Assembly (NCBI RefSeq): GCF_020991455.1
Contig: NZ_JAJMOX010000008.1
Location: 186,001-250,000 of the forward strand
Source: Flavobacterium sp. JAS
Lineage (GTDB): Bacteria; Bacteroidota; Bacteroidia; Flavobacteriales; Flavobacteriaceae
Reading direction: 5' to 3'
Length of the DNA: 64,000 bases
In this document: positions 1 to 9,057 of the stretch, piece after piece
Layout of the letters: the number at the start of each line of letters is the position of its first letter
Position numbering within the stretch: position 1 is the stretch's first letter
Made by a program: the position numbers and the translations under genes
Notes under the pieces: generated by a model
Seen by the model: the letters and a program-made list of their open reading frames with translations, nothing else
Told to the model about the DNA's origin: nothing
The model's database searches: none

Positions 1-138
1 TTCTTCCACCGGCAAATTAGAATCAAATGACTCTTTATGCAGGGAGAAGTCAATCACTTTCATGTCTATTATATCTATAATCGCTGCGGTGATATGTGTG
101 CCTCCAATATCCAATCCAACGGCATATTCTTTATTCAT
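1..138 (-). CDS. ROK-family sugar kinase (5' part only)
   Basis: The 46 visible residues begin MNKEYAVGLDIGGTHITAAI, the ROK/glucokinase phosphate-1 loop (DIGGT, residues 10-14) that binds ATP. The gene runs off the left edge of the window, so the sugar-binding and zinc-binding parts are not visible. It lies 102 bp downstream of the GH125 gene on the same strand and probably ends the mannan operon. I infer that it phosphorylates mannose or glucose released by the upstream glycosidases, which would feed ManA encoded at 15320-16288. Substrate is not readable from this fragment; the kinase call is firm. Confidence 0.85.
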   Translation of the reverse strand, partial: MNKEYAVGLDIGGTHITAAIIDIIDMKVIDFSLHKESFDSNLPVEE

Positions 139-240
139 TCTTTTATATTTAGAATCTATTTTGAGCCATTAAAGGATTAAGTTTTTTAAGTCTAATTACT
201 TCATTTTTCTTAATCTCTTACTGGTTTAATATTTTTTAGT

Positions 241-1701
241 TTAAATGTTTTTGTCTTTTAAAATTTGAGGATAATGAATACTCGTTTGAACAATCATTTC
301 TCCAAATAAGGTATTTGCCCAAGCAAACCATTTTCTGGTGAACTTAGTCACATCATCTTTATGAAATGACTCGTGCATAAATCCGGTATCGGCATTTGTT
401 TTGATCAAATTGCTAATACAATGTTTTATTTCATTTTCATCGACACTCGTAATGGCTCTCAAAACAATACTCATTGGCCAGATGGTGTCTGCTCCTGTGT
501 GCGGGCCTCCAACACCTTCGCCTGCTTTTCCTTTATAGAAAAACGGATTATTTTCTGAAAGTACCACTTTTCTGGTATTTAAATAAAGTGGACTGTCCGG
601 TTCGATTGCGCCTAAATATGGTAATGATAATAACGAAGGAACATTGGCATCATCCATCATATGGAAGCTTCCGTATCCGTTTACTTCAAAAGCAATGATT
701 TTTCCGAATTTTGGATGATCTATTACCCCGTTTTCTTCTAATCCTTTCTGAACTTGTCCTTGTAATTCTTTGGCTTTAGCTACTAAATTATCATCTTTTA
801 ATGCTGGTAAAGAGAAAATTTCCTGGAGATATCCAAGTACTTCAATCGCAAACATATTACTCGGAATTAAATATCCGAACAATGTACTGTCATCACTTGG
901 TCTGAAAGTCGAAACGATTAATCCGCATGGTTTTACCGGATATCCGTAACCGCTTAAAGGCACGCCATCTGTAGCCCAAGCCGTTACTCTCTGGAAATTA
1001 TAAGGTCCTTTATCTGTCCAGCGTTGTTGCTCTTTGAATGTTTGTAAAACCAAAAGCATCGCTTCTTTCCACTTACTGTCAAACAAACTAATATCTCCGG
1101 TTTCTTTCCAATATCCGTGCGCCAATCGTATTGGATAACACAAACTGTCAATTTCCCATTTGCGTTCGTGGATTCCAGGTTGCATTTTGGTCATGTCATT
1201 TTTCCATTCGCTTACCTGATTAAAATCTTTATAGAAAGCATTCGCATAAGGATCTAACAAAATACATTTGGTCTGACGGTTGATTACTCCTTTTACCAAT
1301 TCGGCAAGTTTTTTATCTTCTTTTACAAACGGAATATAAGGCCATATTTGTGCTGTACTATCACGCAACCACATCGCATCAATATCTCCTGTAATGACAT
1401 AAGTATCCGGTTTTCCGTCGATGATTTCAAAATCTACCGTTGTGTCTAATGTATTAGGAAAACAGTTTTCGAATAACCACGCCAATTCCGGATTTGCGAT
1501 TTGTTTTTTGATTCTAACAATTGCGGCTTCAACGGCTTTACTCGTAAATTTTCTTTCGGCTAATGGTGGTCTTTTGGTAATAAAATCTTTTAACGCAAAA
1601 TTGAAAGCGTCAGATTGCATTCCGAAAACATCGGTTTGAAGTGCCAATAATCCTGCTGAAAATATCCCTGTATTTTTTATAAATTTTCTACGTGATTGCA
1701 T
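241..1701 (-). CDS. GH125 exo-alpha-1,6-mannosidase, Tat-type signal
   Basis: This is a metal-independent GH125 enzyme, a family that removes terminal alpha-1,6-mannose. Motifs include GDIDAMWLRDS (about residues 105-115), GPHTGADTIWP and GFMHESF (about 440-446); the Glu in HESF matches the family's proposed catalytic base. The ATG at 1701 is chosen over a start at 1740 because it lies 4 bp after the stop of the upstream GH92 gene and opens with SRRKFIK, a twin-arginine motif followed by a hydrophobic stretch. Export by Tat is therefore likely. The 486 residues fit the family. It works with the two GH92 enzymes, which remove alpha-1,2/1,3 branches before the alpha-1,6 backbone is attacked. 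Confidence 0.92.
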   Translation of the reverse strand: MQSRRKFIKNTGIFSAGLLALQTDVFGMQSDAFNFALKDFITKRPPLAERKFTSKAVEAAIVRIKKQIANPELAWLFENCFPNTLDTTVDFEIIDGKPDTYVITGDIDAMWLRDSTAQIWPYIPFVKEDKKLAELVKGVINRQTKCILLDPYANAFYKDFNQVSEWKNDMTKMQPGIHERKWEIDSLCYPIRLAHGYWKETGDISLFDSKWKEAMLLVLQTFKEQQRWTDKGPYNFQRVTAWATDGVPLSGYGYPVKPCGLIVSTFRPSDDSTLFGYLIPSNMFAIEVLGYLQEIFSLPALKDDNLVAKAKELQGQVQKGLEENGVIDHPKFGKIIAFEVNGYGSFHMMDDANVPSLLSLPYLGAIEPDSPLYLNTRKVVLSENNPFFYKGKAGEGVGGPHTGADTIWPMSIVLRAITSVDENEIKHCISNLIKTNADTGFMHESFHKDDVTKFTRKWFAWANTLFGEMIVQTSIHYPQILKDKNI

Positions 1702-1705
1702 AGTA

Positions 1706-3991
1706 TTATTTTGAAGTTGAATAAGAATATGGATAGGCACTTGCCGAAGTTCCTCTTTGTAAATTAGGCTTGCTGCTCATGTCAAAGTTTAATTCACCGC
1801 CTTTTAATACATCAAAATGATTGATGAAATTTTTAGTGTGAGTTGCATTATTCCATTTTAATTCCTGAACATATTTGTTGGTTTCAGAATTATTTGGTGC
1901 ATTTATAACAAACTCTTTTCCGTTTTCTAACTTTAAGGTAAGTTTCTTAAATAATGGTGCTCCAAGAACATATTCGTCTGTTCCGGGACAAACCGGATAG
2001 AATCCCATTGCTGAGAAAATATACCAGGCTGATGTTTGTCCATTATCTTCGTCTCCGCAATATCCATCAGGAGTTGGTTTGTACAAACGGTTCATCACTT
2101 CTCTTGACCAATATTGTGTTTTCCAAGGTTCGCCTGCATAATTGTACAAATAAATCATGTGCTGAATTGGCTGATTTCCGTGAGCATATTGTCCCATATT
2201 CATAATTTGCATTTCGCGGATTTCATGAATAACTGATCCGTAATAACTATCATCAAAAACTGGAGGTGTTGAAAAAACAGTATCTAATTTGGCTGTAAAT
2301 TTTTTCTCTCCGCCCATTAAATCAATCAAACCTTGCACGTCATGAAAAACGCTCCAGCTGTAATGCAACGCATTTCCTTCGGTAAAAGCATCTCCCCATT
2401 TAAGCGGATTGAAATTCTTCGGAAAACTTCCGTCCTTATTTCTACCACTCATAAAACCAATTTCTGGATTATAAAGTTTTTTATAATTCATCATTCGTTT
2501 TTCGAATAAACTGATTTCTTTTTTCGGACGGTTTAAGGCTTTCGCTAATTTCCAAATTGCAAAATCATCATACGCATATTCTAATGTTCTGGCTGCATTT
2601 TCGTTGATTTTTACATCATAAGGAACATATCCTAAAGTGTTGTAATACTCCACTCCTTTTCTTCCCACAGCTTCTAATGGACCTTCGTTATTGGCTCCAT
2701 GCAACAAGGCTTCGTATAATTTATTGATGTCATAACCTCGTAATCCCTTCATATAAGCATCAGAAACTACAGATGCTGAGTTATTCCCAACCATTACATC
2801 TCTAAATCCTGGGCTTGACCATTCCGGCAAGAAACCACCTTCTTTGTAATCGTTGATTAATCCTTCCTGCATTTCTTTGTTGATCGAAGGATAAACTAAA
2901 TTTAACATAGGATATAAGGCACGAAATGTGTCCCAAAATCCTGTTCCGGCAAACATATAACCCGGCAAAACATTCCCGTTATACGGACTGTAATGCACTG
3001 TTTCTCCTTTTGCGTTTATTTCATATTGTTTCTGCGGAAAACAAACTGTTCTGTACAAACAAGAGTAAAATGTTTTTAGTTGTTCATCACTTCCACCTTC
3101 TGCAGTTAGTTTTCCCAGAACTTTATTCCATTCTTTTTTAGATTCGCCAACGGTTTCTTTGAACGAAGCTGTTCCTAATTCGCTCTTCAAATTCAATTCG
3201 GCTTGTTCCGGACTTATAAATGACGAAGCAACTTTTACATTTACGATTTCTCCTTTTTTAGTTTTAAAACCTACTACTGCACCAACATGATTGTCTTTTA
3301 GTTCTAGTTTGTCTTTTTCTAAAACTTTGTCATGCCACGTATAATTTGTTGCAAATGGCTTATCAAATTGCAATACAAAATAGTTCTTGAAATTTTGCGG
3401 AACTCCACCACTATTGCGGGTTGTGTAACCAATAATTTTATTTTCTGAAGGAATTATTTTAATGTAAGATCCTTTGTCAAATGCATCAATTACAATTGAA
3501 GATTGTTCGTTTTCCGGAAATGTAATCTGAAAATGCGCTGCTCTTTCTGTAGTTGTAATTTCTGTCGTAACATCATAATCGGCAAGATATACGCTGTAAT
3601 AATACGGTTTAGAAACCTCCGCTTTATGGCTGAACCAACTTCCTCTTTCGTCTTCTGCAAAAGTCAATTTTCCGGTTACCGGCATGATTGAAAACTGTCC
3701 GTAATCGTTCATCCAAGGCGATGGCTGATGCGTTTGTTTGAATCCTCTAATTTTATCTGCGGTGTAAATGTATGCCCATCCGTCACCCATTTTTCCAGTT
3801 TGCGGCGTCCAGAAATTCATTCCCCAAGGTCTGCAAATTGCCGGATAGGTATTTCCGTTTGAAAGACTGTGCAAAGATTGTGTTCCCATTAATGGATTCA
3901 CATATTCTACCGGATCTAAAGTTTTGACTTGTGCATTTACGAAAACGCAACATTGCATTATCCCTAAAAAAATTAAACTTTTTATTTTCAT
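1706..3991 (-). CDS. GH92 exo-alpha-mannosidase (copy 1)
   Basis: A 761-residue GH92 calcium-dependent alpha-mannosidase with a clear signal peptide ending at VNAQ (about residue 21). The family acid sits in EGNALHYSW (Glu538) and the base region in GDEDNGQTSAW (about 646-656). The +1-subsite region reads HGNQPIQH (about 604-611), whereas copy 2 has the more usual QGNEPNHH, so linkage preference probably differs. The stop lies 4 bp before the GH125 start, so the two are likely translationally coupled. The upstream spacer carries strong palindromes that may separate it from copy 2. The GH92 call is firm; linkage specificity is inference. Confidence 0.93.
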   Translation of the reverse strand: MKIKSLIFLGIMQCCVFVNAQVKTLDPVEYVNPLMGTQSLHSLSNGNTYPAICRPWGMNFWTPQTGKMGDGWAYIYTADKIRGFKQTHQPSPWMNDYGQFSIMPVTGKLTFAEDERGSWFSHKAEVSKPYYYSVYLADYDVTTEITTTERAAHFQITFPENEQSSIVIDAFDKGSYIKIIPSENKIIGYTTRNSGGVPQNFKNYFVLQFDKPFATNYTWHDKVLEKDKLELKDNHVGAVVGFKTKKGEIVNVKVASSFISPEQAELNLKSELGTASFKETVGESKKEWNKVLGKLTAEGGSDEQLKTFYSCLYRTVCFPQKQYEINAKGETVHYSPYNGNVLPGYMFAGTGFWDTFRALYPMLNLVYPSINKEMQEGLINDYKEGGFLPEWSSPGFRDVMVGNNSASVVSDAYMKGLRGYDINKLYEALLHGANNEGPLEAVGRKGVEYYNTLGYVPYDVKINENAARTLEYAYDDFAIWKLAKALNRPKKEISLFEKRMMNYKKLYNPEIGFMSGRNKDGSFPKNFNPLKWGDAFTEGNALHYSWSVFHDVQGLIDLMGGEKKFTAKLDTVFSTPPVFDDSYYGSVIHEIREMQIMNMGQYAHGNQPIQHMIYLYNYAGEPWKTQYWSREVMNRLYKPTPDGYCGDEDNGQTSAWYIFSAMGFYPVCPGTDEYVLGAPLFKKLTLKLENGKEFVINAPNNSETNKYVQELKWNNATHTKNFINHFDVLKGGELNFDMSSKPNLQRGTSASAYPYSYSTSK

Positions 3992-4006
3992 GTTCTATTT
4001 TATTAT

Positions 4007-4154
4007 CCTGCAAGGTTTTTAAAACCTTGTAGGTATTATATTTTTATTGTGACTTGCCGACTTGCAGAGCTTTGTCAAAGTTTAAAACTTTGACAAAGCT
4101 TACGTAAACCTGAAAACTTAAAATATACCTACAAGGTTTTAAAAACCTTGCAGG
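4007..4154. repeat. Nested palindromes between the GH92 genes
   Basis: A 30-nt arm at 4007-4036 is the exact reverse complement of 4125-4154. Each arm is itself nearly palindromic around TTTTTAAAA. In the middle, 4068-4100 is a separate palindrome with 16-nt arms and a 1-nt centre (AGCTTTGTCAAAGTTT). The whole can form one long hairpin or three short ones. It could stabilise upstream mRNA or attenuate transcription between the GH92 genes. A related palindrome fragment, CTTTGTCAAAGTTTAA, occurs at 35021-35036. Confidence 0.85.
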
Positions 4155-4186
4155 AAACTTAACGTTCCTACTTCTTAAATCTAAAA

Positions 4187-6460
4187 TCAAAGAGGCCTAT
4201 CTTCTTTCTTCACTCCAAAAGTTGTTGATGGTTTACTTCCCATAAACAATTTCAACTCTCCTCCTTTTACAATCATATCATGCGTAATGTATGATTTTGT
4301 ATAAGGTTTTCCGTTATACTCTGCTTTTTGAATATAGATATTTGTTTTGCTATTATCGATTGCATTCAATTTAAATGAAATTCCTTCTTTATGATGAATT
4401 GTCGCTGTATTTACCAACGGACTTCCTAAAACATAAATTCCGTTTGCAGGATTAACCGAATAGAATCCCATTGAAGATAAAACATACCAAGCCGACATTT
4501 GTCCTAAATCTTCGTTTCCGCATAATCCGTCCGGTTTTGTCGAATAGAATTTATCGTCGATTTCACGGATTAGTTTTGCGGTTTTCCAAGGTTGTCCCGC
4601 GTAGGCATAAAGATATGGGATATGGTGATTTGGTTCATTTCCTTGCGCATATTGACCAATTAATCCACTGATGTCCGGTGAAATTTCTTCTCCTTCTACT
4701 TTGTCTGTGATTAAGAAAAGTGAATCTAATTTGGCTAAAAATTTATCTTCGCTTCCAAATAATTCAATTAAACCATAAGGATCTTGTGGAACCAACCAAG
4801 TATATTGCCAAGCATTTCCTTCTACATAATCGTCTTTACGATGCGCTGATGAAAGAGGATTGAAAGGTGTTCTCCAGTTTCCATCCGTCAATTTACCTCT
4901 CATGAAAGTCGTTTCTTTATCGAAATACAATTTGTATAAATTGGCTCTTTTCGTGAAGTAATTATAATCATCTGTTTTGCCTAAAGATTTTGCCATTTGA
5001 GCTACGCAATAATCATCGATCGCATATTCTAAAGCATTTCCAACAGATTCTAACATTTTATCAGCAGGAATATATTCAAGTTTCTGAACATAATCCATTC
5101 CGTCGCGGGTTTGCATTGCTGTTTTTTTAATAGCTTCGTATGCCAATGCTGTATCGTAATCTCTATAACCTTTCATGTAAGCATCTACAATAACAGCAAT
5201 CGAGTGATTTCCGTTCATGGTATTGGTTTCATTACCCATTAAATGCCAAACCGGCAATCGTACTTGTTGCTCGTAAATCGCCAAAAATGTTTTTACAATA
5301 TCATTGATTTTATCCGGATGTGTGATCGTGTATAAAGGATGTAATCCACGGTAAGTATCCCAAAGTGAAAAAGTAGTGTAGTTTGTAAAATTTGCTTTTT
5401 CGTAAACTTTTTTATCTGTTCCTCTATAATCTCCATTTACATCGTTGAAGATTGAAGGCGCAAACATGGTGTGATACATCGCAGTATAAAAAACTTTCAT
5501 GGTTTTATCGTCTGCTTTGATCTGAATTTTATTTAATTCTTTGTTCCATTTTGAAGTCGCTTCTTTTGCTACAGCATTAAAATCCCAACCCGGAATCTCC
5601 GCTTTTATATTTGCAGAAGCGTTATCATAACTTACTGGAGAAATCCCCACTTTTACTAAAACTTGTTTATTTTTTAAGTTTTTAAAATCCAAAACAGCTT
5701 TCATTCTTACTGCTTCGCCTTCACTTCCTGAAACTGCAGTTGCATTATCATATAAAGCTATATTCGAAATTGGCTCAGAAAATTCCATCGTAAAGAAAAT
5801 ACGCTGATCAGCAGCCCAGCCCGCAGAATATCTATAACCAACAAGAGTCGTTTCATTAATTTTTTTGATGAACGTTTTTACCGGTTTGTCCCAACCAATT
5901 CCGTCTGCAAGGTCTAATAAAACGTGATTATCTGTCGCAGCATTAAAAGTATATTTATGAAAACCTACTCTTTCGCTGGCTGTTAACTCGGCTTTGATTT
6001 TGTATTTATCTAATAAAACACTGTAATATCCTGCTTTACTTACTTCGTTTTTATGCGAGAAATAAGAACCATAACCAGTTATCATATCTTCTTTTGTCCC
6101 TTTGGTAAGTGGCACTTTTCCTGATACCGGTAATAATAGAATATCGTTTAGATCTCCAATTCCTGTTCCGCTTAAATGCGTGTGCGTGAATCCTAAAATG
6201 GTATTACTAGCGTAGTTGTATCCGCTGCACCAATCCCAACCTTCAAAAACATTTACAGGCCCTAATTGTACGGCTCCAAACGGAACATTAGCTCCAACGA
6301 AAACGTGACCGTGACCTGCTGAACCGATATACGGATTTACATATTGAGTGTAATCTAAATTGGTTTGTTTTGCTTTCTTTTCCTGTGCGATTGCAGGCAA
6401 ATTAATTAGCATAATTATGGAGAAAACAATGTGCTTGTATTTTGTAATCATTTTATTCAT
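4187..6460 (-). CDS. GH92 exo-alpha-mannosidase (copy 2)
   Basis: A 757-residue GH92 enzyme with a signal peptide (cleavage likely after PAIAQ). Consensus motifs are intact: EGNAWQYTW with the acid Glu547, QGNEPNHH (606-613), and GNEDLGQMSAW (648-658) with the base-region Asp. GH92 enzymes are calcium-dependent inverting exo-mannosidases, usually periplasmic or surface-exposed. The two copies are clearly diverged paralogues rather than a recent duplication, which suggests different linkages (alpha-1,2 versus alpha-1,3). The gene lies between the GH2 gene and copy 1 on the same strand. A second ATG three codons in is an alternative start. Confidence 0.94.
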   Translation of the reverse strand: MNKMITKYKHIVFSIIMLINLPAIAQEKKAKQTNLDYTQYVNPYIGSAGHGHVFVGANVPFGAVQLGPVNVFEGWDWCSGYNYASNTILGFTHTHLSGTGIGDLNDILLLPVSGKVPLTKGTKEDMITGYGSYFSHKNEVSKAGYYSVLLDKYKIKAELTASERVGFHKYTFNAATDNHVLLDLADGIGWDKPVKTFIKKINETTLVGYRYSAGWAADQRIFFTMEFSEPISNIALYDNATAVSGSEGEAVRMKAVLDFKNLKNKQVLVKVGISPVSYDNASANIKAEIPGWDFNAVAKEATSKWNKELNKIQIKADDKTMKVFYTAMYHTMFAPSIFNDVNGDYRGTDKKVYEKANFTNYTTFSLWDTYRGLHPLYTITHPDKINDIVKTFLAIYEQQVRLPVWHLMGNETNTMNGNHSIAVIVDAYMKGYRDYDTALAYEAIKKTAMQTRDGMDYVQKLEYIPADKMLESVGNALEYAIDDYCVAQMAKSLGKTDDYNYFTKRANLYKLYFDKETTFMRGKLTDGNWRTPFNPLSSAHRKDDYVEGNAWQYTWLVPQDPYGLIELFGSEDKFLAKLDSLFLITDKVEGEEISPDISGLIGQYAQGNEPNHHIPYLYAYAGQPWKTAKLIREIDDKFYSTKPDGLCGNEDLGQMSAWYVLSSMGFYSVNPANGIYVLGSPLVNTATIHHKEGISFKLNAIDNSKTNIYIQKAEYNGKPYTKSYITHDMIVKGGELKLFMGSKPSTTFGVKKEDRPL

Positions 6461-6510
6461 TTTTTATTTTATTTGCGTGATGGCACACGGATTTTTTTTA
6501 ATCGCAAAGT

Positions 6511-6561
6511 TCGCAATCCCGATAGCTATTGGGATACGCAAAGGTCGCAAAGTAGACGCCT
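6511..6561. repeat. Palindrome TCCCGATAGCTATTGGGA inserted in a GCAAAG-rich repeat
   Basis: The 161-bp spacer between GH2 and GH92 copy 2 contains an 18-bp palindrome at 6517-6534 (one mismatch), bracketed by copies of a TCGCAAAG-like motif (6501-6510, 6535-6560). Perfect versions of the same palindrome occur at 37727-37744 and 51469-51486, there inside a larger structured element. It probably belongs to a dispersed repeat family. Confidence 0.7.
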
Positions 6562-6620
6562 GCTTGCTGTGCGTCTCTACGAAAAAACCTTTATCACTTT
6601 GTTCCTTTGAACCTCTGCAC

Positions 6621-8615
6621 CTAGTAATTGTACCTTTTAAGAACATCATAAAGAGAATAAATTCTCACTTCTGGCTTTGTTATTTTTCCTTCAAATGTAA
6701 TTGTTCTTTCTTCGCCTGCTTTTAAACTGAAGTAATTATCGCTCCATTTTCCAGTATATCCTTTTATGGAAACATTGACATATTTTGCATCTTTTAAAGC
6801 TTTCAGCGTCAGTTTATTTCCTTTTAATACCCAGGTGATTTTTGGATCATCGAGTTTTAAACTTATCGGACGTGTTAAATCAATTTCCGGAGTTTTATCA
6901 TCCCGATATGCTTCTTTCATGGCGTACCAAGCCGCTTTGGGCTGGCGATCATAATAATCGGTTACACTCCAACTTGCTACCGGCCAGCAATCGTTCAATT
7001 GCCAAACTAATGTTCCCATATTATATGGCGCTTTTGAACGGTGAATTCCGATAATATTTTTAAGGGAATAATATTGTAAACATTGTGTCAGATACGTATA
7101 ATCCTCAACATTCATTTTCTTTATTTTGGTCGAATCAATGAAATATCGGTTCAAATACGAATCTAATTTCAGAAATCCTTTTCCGGCTTTTTGATGCGCC
7201 TGCAAAATATCCGAATATAAATATCGGTCTTCAGGTTGCGTAAATCTTTCGATGGACGAATAATTTGGCATTGCCTGCATTCCATATTCACTCACAAAAC
7301 GACCTGTTTTATTCTGTACGGCTTCAACGTCTTCTAGTCCCCACCAAGTTCCCCAATAATGGCTATCTCCCTCGGTAAGGCTTTTTGCTTTTGACCAGTG
7401 AAATGAAGGTGATGAACTAATGTAAGGTCTTTTAGTATCGACTTCTTTTACCCATTTTGGGATACTATCCTGAAACAAACGAACATAATCTTTCCATAAA
7501 CGAATTGAATCTTGTTTGGGCATTTTCATGCTTTTTTGCCATCCCCAATCTTTAAAGGCTTCATCGATTTCATTATTTCCGCACCATAAAACAATACTTT
7601 TATGATGACGTAAACGCTTCACCTGATACTGAACTTCTTTTTTTACATTGGCAAAAAAAGCATCATCTCCCGGTACCATTGTTCCGGCAAACATAAAATC
7701 CTGCCAAACGTAGATTCCGTTTTTATCGCACAAATCATAAAAATAATCGTCTTCATAAATACCTCCGCCCCAAACGCGCAGCATGTTCATGTTGGCATCT
7801 TTGGCCATTCCAATTACTTTTTCGTATTCTTTTTTGGTTACTCGAGATAAAAATGCATCTGACGGAATGTAATTGGCTCCCTTCATATAAACCGGTTTTC
7901 CATCTATTTTAAAATAGAATGTTTTTCCAACATTATCCGGTTCTTGTACCAATTCGATTTTTCGATCTAATACATAAGGTTTCTCTGGAGTTTTTTTATC
8001 GTAAGCTTCTAATCGTGGTGTCTTCCAAATTCCGCAAGTGGTGAATTTTGGTCCCCAATCCCATCCAAAATGATATTGCGCTTTACGCACATAAGCACGA
8101 GGATTATCCGGAATTACAAATGGTAAATCTTTTTTGGCCAATGAATCCACAACGTTTTGTGCCGATTTAAATACAATTACCAAATCGTTGTTTCCTGATT
8201 TCAAGATCTTTTTTACATCTACACGCCATTGCAAGAACATATTATCGGCTTTAAGAACCAATTGATTGTTCAAATAAACGGATGCATAGGTATCTAATCC
8301 GTCAAAAACAAGATCTGTATTTTTCTTTTTTAATGTTTCCGGAGTTACTTTAAAAGTGGTTTTATATTCCCAGTCTTTCTTTTCGATCCATTCTAATTTT
8401 TTCTCATTATCACGGTAAAATGGATCTGGAATTGCTTTGTTATTCAATAAATCGGTATGTATTTCTCCAGGAACTGTTGCAGGGTTCCACTTTTCAGTTT
8501 TTGTTTCCCGATACTGCCAACCCGTTTTTATATCTATATTTTGAGCATTTGCCGCCAATGAAAAACTGGCAATACAAATACCTACAAACCAATAAAAGCT
8601 TTTTTTACATTCCAT
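6621..8615 (-). CDS. GH2 beta-mannosidase lacking the second (Ig-like) domain
   Basis: A secreted beta-mannosidase-type GH2 enzyme (signal peptide ends at ANAQ) that hydrolyses terminal beta-1,4-mannose. The N-terminal jelly-roll domain covers about residues 25-205 and the TIM barrel begins near 215. The acid/base Glu349 lies in WCGNNEIDEAF and the nucleophile Glu443 in FVSEYGMQAMPN. Related beta-mannosidases carry an Ig-like domain of roughly 150-190 residues between jelly roll and barrel. Here RLEAYDKKTPEKPYVLDRKI (201-220) runs directly into ELVQEPD at the barrel entry, and the protein is only 664 residues long. I infer an in-frame loss of that domain; assembly collapse is the alternative. 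The gene follows the susCD terminator and begins the glycosidase group. Confidence 0.9.
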   Translation of the reverse strand: MECKKSFYWFVGICIASFSLAANAQNIDIKTGWQYRETKTEKWNPATVPGEIHTDLLNNKAIPDPFYRDNEKKLEWIEKKDWEYKTTFKVTPETLKKKNTDLVFDGLDTYASVYLNNQLVLKADNMFLQWRVDVKKILKSGNNDLVIVFKSAQNVVDSLAKKDLPFVIPDNPRAYVRKAQYHFGWDWGPKFTTCGIWKTPRLEAYDKKTPEKPYVLDRKIELVQEPDNVGKTFYFKIDGKPVYMKGANYIPSDAFLSRVTKKEYEKVIGMAKDANMNMLRVWGGGIYEDDYFYDLCDKNGIYVWQDFMFAGTMVPGDDAFFANVKKEVQYQVKRLRHHKSIVLWCGNNEIDEAFKDWGWQKSMKMPKQDSIRLWKDYVRLFQDSIPKWVKEVDTKRPYISSSPSFHWSKAKSLTEGDSHYWGTWWGLEDVEAVQNKTGRFVSEYGMQAMPNYSSIERFTQPEDRYLYSDILQAHQKAGKGFLKLDSYLNRYFIDSTKIKKMNVEDYTYLTQCLQYYSLKNIIGIHRSKAPYNMGTLVWQLNDCWPVASWSVTDYYDRQPKAAWYAMKEAYRDDKTPEIDLTRPISLKLDDPKITWVLKGNKLTLKALKDAKYVNVSIKGYTGKWSDNYFSLKAGEERTITFEGKITKPEVRIYSLYDVLKRYNY

Positions 8616-8993
8616 TTTTACTGAATAATAAATTATATCAATTTTAAACTAATCGCCGGCAGTTAGAGAAGGATAATTGCTATTTCACAACTATTTCCTT
8701 CTCTTTTAGGTTTATATCATGAATAATAGGTAACTAACAAAATATTCTGAAAATCATTCCTTTTTACGGCTGCCAAGCTTAATATTAAATTTTAGATTGT
8801 TGATTTTAGATTTCTGATTGTGATTTCCTAAATCTTAAAAAAGTATCAATCATTTTATGTTCTTTCGAAAATAATTCCATCTTTTTCAGCAGAAGCAACT
8901 TTGTCTTTTGCGAAAAAAAGGGCTTAAAAACTATTGAACTCTTTTTGATAAACTCCTCTAATTTAATGAAAATCAAAATAGAAATTAAAAAAT
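8616..8993. other. Intergenic region upstream of GH2
   Basis: This stretch of about 380 bp has no credible gene. It contains TTTTAGATTGTTGATTTTAG (8792-8811), which recurs in the inverted repeat at 51519-51555. No LacI-type operator like those at susC or GH97 is visible, so GH2 probably depends on read-through from susCD or on an unrecognised promoter. Confidence 0.5.
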
Positions 8994-9026
8994 AAGCCGG
9001 GAGGTACAGGTATTCCTACCCGGCTT
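8994..9026 (-). terminator. Rho-independent terminator after susD
   Basis: The arms AAGCCGGG (8994-9001) and CCCGGCTT (9019-9026) pair around a partly paired loop. On the minus strand the stem is followed by ATTTTTTAA. It lies 32 bp beyond the susD stop and would set susCD expression above that of the downstream glycosidases. Confidence 0.85.
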
Positions 9027-9057
9027 AATTCAACTAACTTAACCAAAAATTTAAAAA

